From Ophioderma brevispina (Eukaryota; Echinodermata; Ophiuroidea; Amphilepidida; Ophiodermatidae), in contig JAMKCH010072519.1 in the NCBI GenBank assembly GCA_023653785.1, forward strand, positions 1-64,000: a stretch of DNA of 64,000 bases, given 5' to 3'. Positions 60,613 to 64,000 of this stretch are shown one piece after another; within the stretch, counting starts at the first letter, position 1, and each line of letters begins with the position of its first letter. Made by a program: the position numbers and the translations under genes. Under the pieces are notes generated by a model. That model was given only the letters and a program-made list of their open reading frames with translations. It ran no database searches and was not told where the DNA came from.

Positions 60613-60868
60613 CTCTCTAATGGACAATGAAAATTTCCACTCCTTAAAAGAATGAAACCTTGTAAATGACTCCAAAACAAGCAGTTGTACTTAAAAAGTG
60701 GGAATTTCCACTCAAAAGAGAAATATCACTCAAAAAGAGTGATTTCACTCGTTTGAGGAGTTAAAGGACAACACTTTTGATGAGTTAAACGAAGGACAAC
60801 ACGAAAAAAGTGAAACCACTCTTTTTGAGTGATATGCACTCGTGAGTGGAAATTTTGCTCCTTTTAGT
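60613..60868. mobile_element. MITE of the ACTCTCTAAA family, diverged copy
   Basis: It shares the interior (CACTCGTTTGAGGAGTTAAA, GAAGGACAACACGAAAA) and part of the left terminus (CTCTCTAATG) with the MITE at 5573-5822. The GTTAAACGAAGGACAACA segment is partly duplicated within it. Confidence 0.75.
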
Positions 60869-62124
60869 ACAAACCCTCATTTTGAATGGTTTGCAGTTTC
60901 TCATCTTTTTGGGCAGTGAAATTTTTCCTGTTACATTAGAGTGGAATCGCAAAATACACCTTTATGATTAAGCTTAAAGAGATAATAGGACATTTCCAGC
61001 AAATATGCCCCCCCCCTATTTTTAAAACATTTTTACCAATAATATCAACCCTGGAGGAATAAAGCGTAAAGCCTCTTCATGTAATAATATCTGTTTATGA
61101 GGCCAATCAGGACCGCAGGCAATTTCAAAACTTATTTTTTGGTTTTCCTTTTTTGTTCATAATCCTTTGAAATGTTTTACGGTTGTGTATTCTACGCAAT
61201 TGTCAACATCTCCTTGGTGTCCCTTTCAATGAAGAAGACCGTTTTGATTTAGTCAAAATTTATGTCACCAATAGATCCCTGAAAATGTTTTATAATGTGT
61301 TAGAGTTAGACAACCTTGTGTTTCCTTTCAATTTTTAATAAATAATTTATTTGTTTTTTGGGCTGCCATTATTTAATTTTATACTATTTTTTTTTCCAAA
61401 AAACAATGCACCGTTTGTGATTTTTAATGAACAATCCCAAATCAAACAATGTTCATAATATTGGGCAATTCATTTTAAACATGCTTTGTAAGACTATAGC
61501 TTGGTTATTTCTCTGCATTCTTTATGTTATTGCGACTATTTAATCTTCATCTACATTTTGCTGTACTTAAGGTGCTGGTCCGATTTATGTTGTCCATCGT
61601 GTTGTCTACTTAATATGAGAGCCTTGTACTTGCATACACTCAATTGCCAAGTATCATTGAAACAAACTTGTGGTTTGTTGGTATATAGAAGGATAAGGCA
61701 CTGTTTTGCACGTCCTATTCTTTACTGTGCTAAAAGTAATGTTTCACCATTAAAACAGCAGTATTTTGCTTCTATCGGAGAAAAATGGATTAAAAGACGA
61801 AATCGAGTTCAGGACGACAATGAGCAGATACGGCTTTCCATCGAAAGTGATACAATTTCCATGTACGTTGGGGTCCAAAAAACGATCGGGTACTGATAGT
61901 TATTTTGAGCTTATTTGTTTGGATAATTTTTAAAGCACTTTTAACATCACATGTGTATTATGAAATTGCCCTCCCCTATTTAAACTACTCTGTAAATTGC
62001 TAAGCGCGAAAACGTTTGTGTTAGGGTTGGTGTTTAAGCACCGTGGGTGAGTTCTGTTTTCAAAACTTAGGAGTTCTCTGTATACCAAGCTTGATGCATC
62101 CTTTAAAATGCCTCAATCAAATAT
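60869..62124. other. Intergenic sequence without a recognised gene
   Basis: The 131-codon frame at 61501-61896 has a hydrophobic, Cys-rich start and a polar end but no known motif; I do not call it. Confidence 0.35.
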
Positions 62125-62261
62125 GATCTTACACTGTTTATTAGTCCAATTTTGACTGGAAAACCTGGTAACATCGTCCGGCATAAGATACTAGTCATAT
62201 TTGCAAGACACGGTCACATTACCGGTTTTGAGTCCACTTTTGACTAGAACAGTGTAAGATC
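62125..62261. mobile_element. Small hairpin MITE, 137 bp
   Basis: GATCTTACACTGTTTATTAG pairs with CTAGAACAGTGTAAGATC; the arms continue weakly inwards (AAAACCTGGTAAC / ATTACCGGTTTT). Confidence 0.75.
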
Positions 62262-62421
62262 CTTTTACTTCGACACTCAAATGAACGATGCATTTTTAGT
62301 GTGTATATGGCCCTTCTGACTCTCCATAACTGTATTGTTCATTATAAAAATAGATAAAACGGACATGAAGAAAATATAAATGCGCCCAATGCTCAGCATG
62401 ACACGTGTTGAAAGTGCTTAA

Positions 62422-63798
62422 AGGAATTTAATTAGGTATAAATCTATCGGCCATATATAATGAAATGTCCCTAAATATAGGTACTTGTGGTTTGCATGGT
62501 CTTGGAGATTCCCTGCGAAAAACATCATTTTCACGCTTAAACTTTCGAAGCAGTAGACGAGTTAAGGAAGCCGCCACTTTTATTATTTACGCTATCCTTT
62601 TGCCACAAGCCATGTGTTAGTCTTTCACACCAATTGAAAGATGATCGGTGGTTTAGTCAAGTTCTGGCCTTGTATACATACTATCACGTTGACTTTAACA
62701 TTGGAATTAAAAACACAGCATTTATTTAGCGTTTTCCTTAAAATCTATACCTTTATCAAAATGGCATACTGTGCCTAATTTTTTATAAAATGAGCCTGGG
62801 CTTCTTGAGAAATATAGTTTTTAAAATAAAATTAGGAAGCTCTACACCATACAAAGAAGCGCTAACTCGGACATTGAAAATTAACTTATCTTGCTGAACC
62901 GCGCATTAGTGGGTTTCGAACACTTATCTTCTATACAATGGATTGGAAACATGGGCTTCGTAATTGAAAGCACTGACGGCCATATTGGGTTGCCAACAGA
63001 GCGCAAGCAGGTGGTTAAGATCCGTTTTATACAAAATTGTTACTATTGAAATGTGGATAACGACATACGACCTACATAATCAAGCCACGTCAGTGAGCTC
63101 ATGTATTTCGCGTATGGGATGGCATGTCTCTAAAACGTGCAACCCGGTACCAACTTCTGTTAAACAGTTGTCTCTGGAATGGTATTCGTCGTAGAGCCAA
63201 GATGCCCGCCGTTGCTCCATTCATCCAATATACAATCACTGTTGGGTACCCCGCCAGCCATTGTTAGAGATCACGTGGTTACAGTGTGACTGGCGATAAA
63301 ACTAAATATTAACGGCGACCCCTTTTCAAATGTCCACGGTTTCATTGATTGTTAGTGTTTAGCCCAAAACCTTTGGGCCTAATCACAAATGATATCTAAC
63401 CACCCCCTCTTAACATTTTTCTCATATCACTGAGGGTTTTAAAAAATTGTCGTTTTTTTTGCAATCAAATCTAATACGAACTTCGCTCCTATCCTTTTGT
63501 GTGCTCAACGACGTTCAAAAGGATGAGGCTTGGTGGCAAACTTGCACGTGATTATATCCCCCTCGCTGTATGGGATATATTTTTCGTGGCTTCGTTTCTG
63601 ATTGCATGGGGCGTTGTAACTATACCACAGGGAATAAAATGGTAGCTTCCATGATCGTTTGTACAGTTGTGTATATTGTTCGGAATCAATCTGGATTTTT
63701 TTTCGCAAGGAATACTCCAATGGCCATGAAAACCATCGGTACGTTTTATTTAGTATATTTATTATATATGTACCGATAGTTTTATACCAATAAATCGC
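62422..63798. mobile_element. TTAA-flanked long-TIR element, copy E (1377 bp)
   Basis: TTAA at 62418-62421 and 63799-63802. Ends are GGTATAAATCTATCGGCC and the inverted ACCGATAGTTTTATACC. It is nearly the same length as copy D and also lacks the hairpin MITEs; the empty sites are near 62905 and 63263. No transposase-like frame is visible. Confidence 0.85.
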
Positions 63799-64000
63799 TT
63801 AATAGGAGCCAACCAGAATGTGGAATATGTAGACAAATTTGTCAAACCATTATAGACTCAATGTCCTATTATCATCCACCTTTGAAACATTTTTAAGAAT
63901 TCAATTGGTCTCGTTTGCGAGTTTTTACGACCCATTGGTTTGATTAATGCCTTCTTGACGAATGCACAAGGAGATCACTATGTAGCAAAACCTTTTTCAT

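Noticed and set aside
61501..61896. 131-codon plus-strand open frame
   Set aside because: No recognised motif, mixed composition, no splice or polyadenylation context that I could support.

Overview
The window looks like a repeat-dense animal genome, probably a marine invertebrate. It has GT-AG introns of 0.2-20 kb, long runs of non-autonomous DNA transposons, several decayed non-LTR retrotransposons and no bacterial-style gene packing. I cannot fix the phylum from sequence alone. Repeat copies that should match differ by frequent single-base insertions and deletions, often in homopolymers, and every recognisable coding exon but one or two short ones shows similar breaks. This suggests a noisy long-read assembly, although real decay cannot be excluded.

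The main result is a host gene hidden in this background. Exons of an SLC20/PiT-type sodium-phosphate cotransporter lie on the + strand from 4838 to 55295, about 50 kb, in the family order and joined by compatible splice phases. The first recognised exon carries a start codon and GANDVANSFGT. Later exons carry the SATHSIVG and SWFCSP regions, a membrane segment ending TKRK, a short hydrophilic loop (three exons), the second signature HGGNDV, the GRRVIQT region and a last exon with PISTTHC, a stop and a polyadenylation signal. One exon (the region before membrane segment 41092-41207) was not found. The 3' half of the 12373 exon, with its donor site, is tandemly repeated three times at a 163-bp period.

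Layout. 1-11800: three related blocks (1-4215, 5348-8697, 8700-11765) built from a TTAA-flanked long-inverted-repeat element, hairpin MITEs nested in it, and an element with G-tract palindromes; exon 4838-5018 sits between the blocks. 12370-16450: exons 3 and 4, with an inverted G-tract element and a 5'-truncated LINE between them, the LINE itself cut by a 290-bp MITE. 16450-36030: a 19.6-kb intron with hAT MITEs, an AGGTCA-rich tandem array interrupted by an EN+RT LINE, a minus-strand RTE-like LINE, inverted-repeat elements and another TTAA element. 36030-55300: the remaining exons, with many MITEs, a trinucleotide tract, a 1.1-kb foldback and a nest of three inverted-repeat elements in the introns. 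55300-64000: 35-bp repeats beside an L2/CR1-like LINE endonuclease fragment, a MITE in that fragment, and a last TTAA element.

No rRNA, tRNA or CRISPR array was recognised, and no second host gene could be supported. All family assignments are from reading motifs by eye; no database search was possible.
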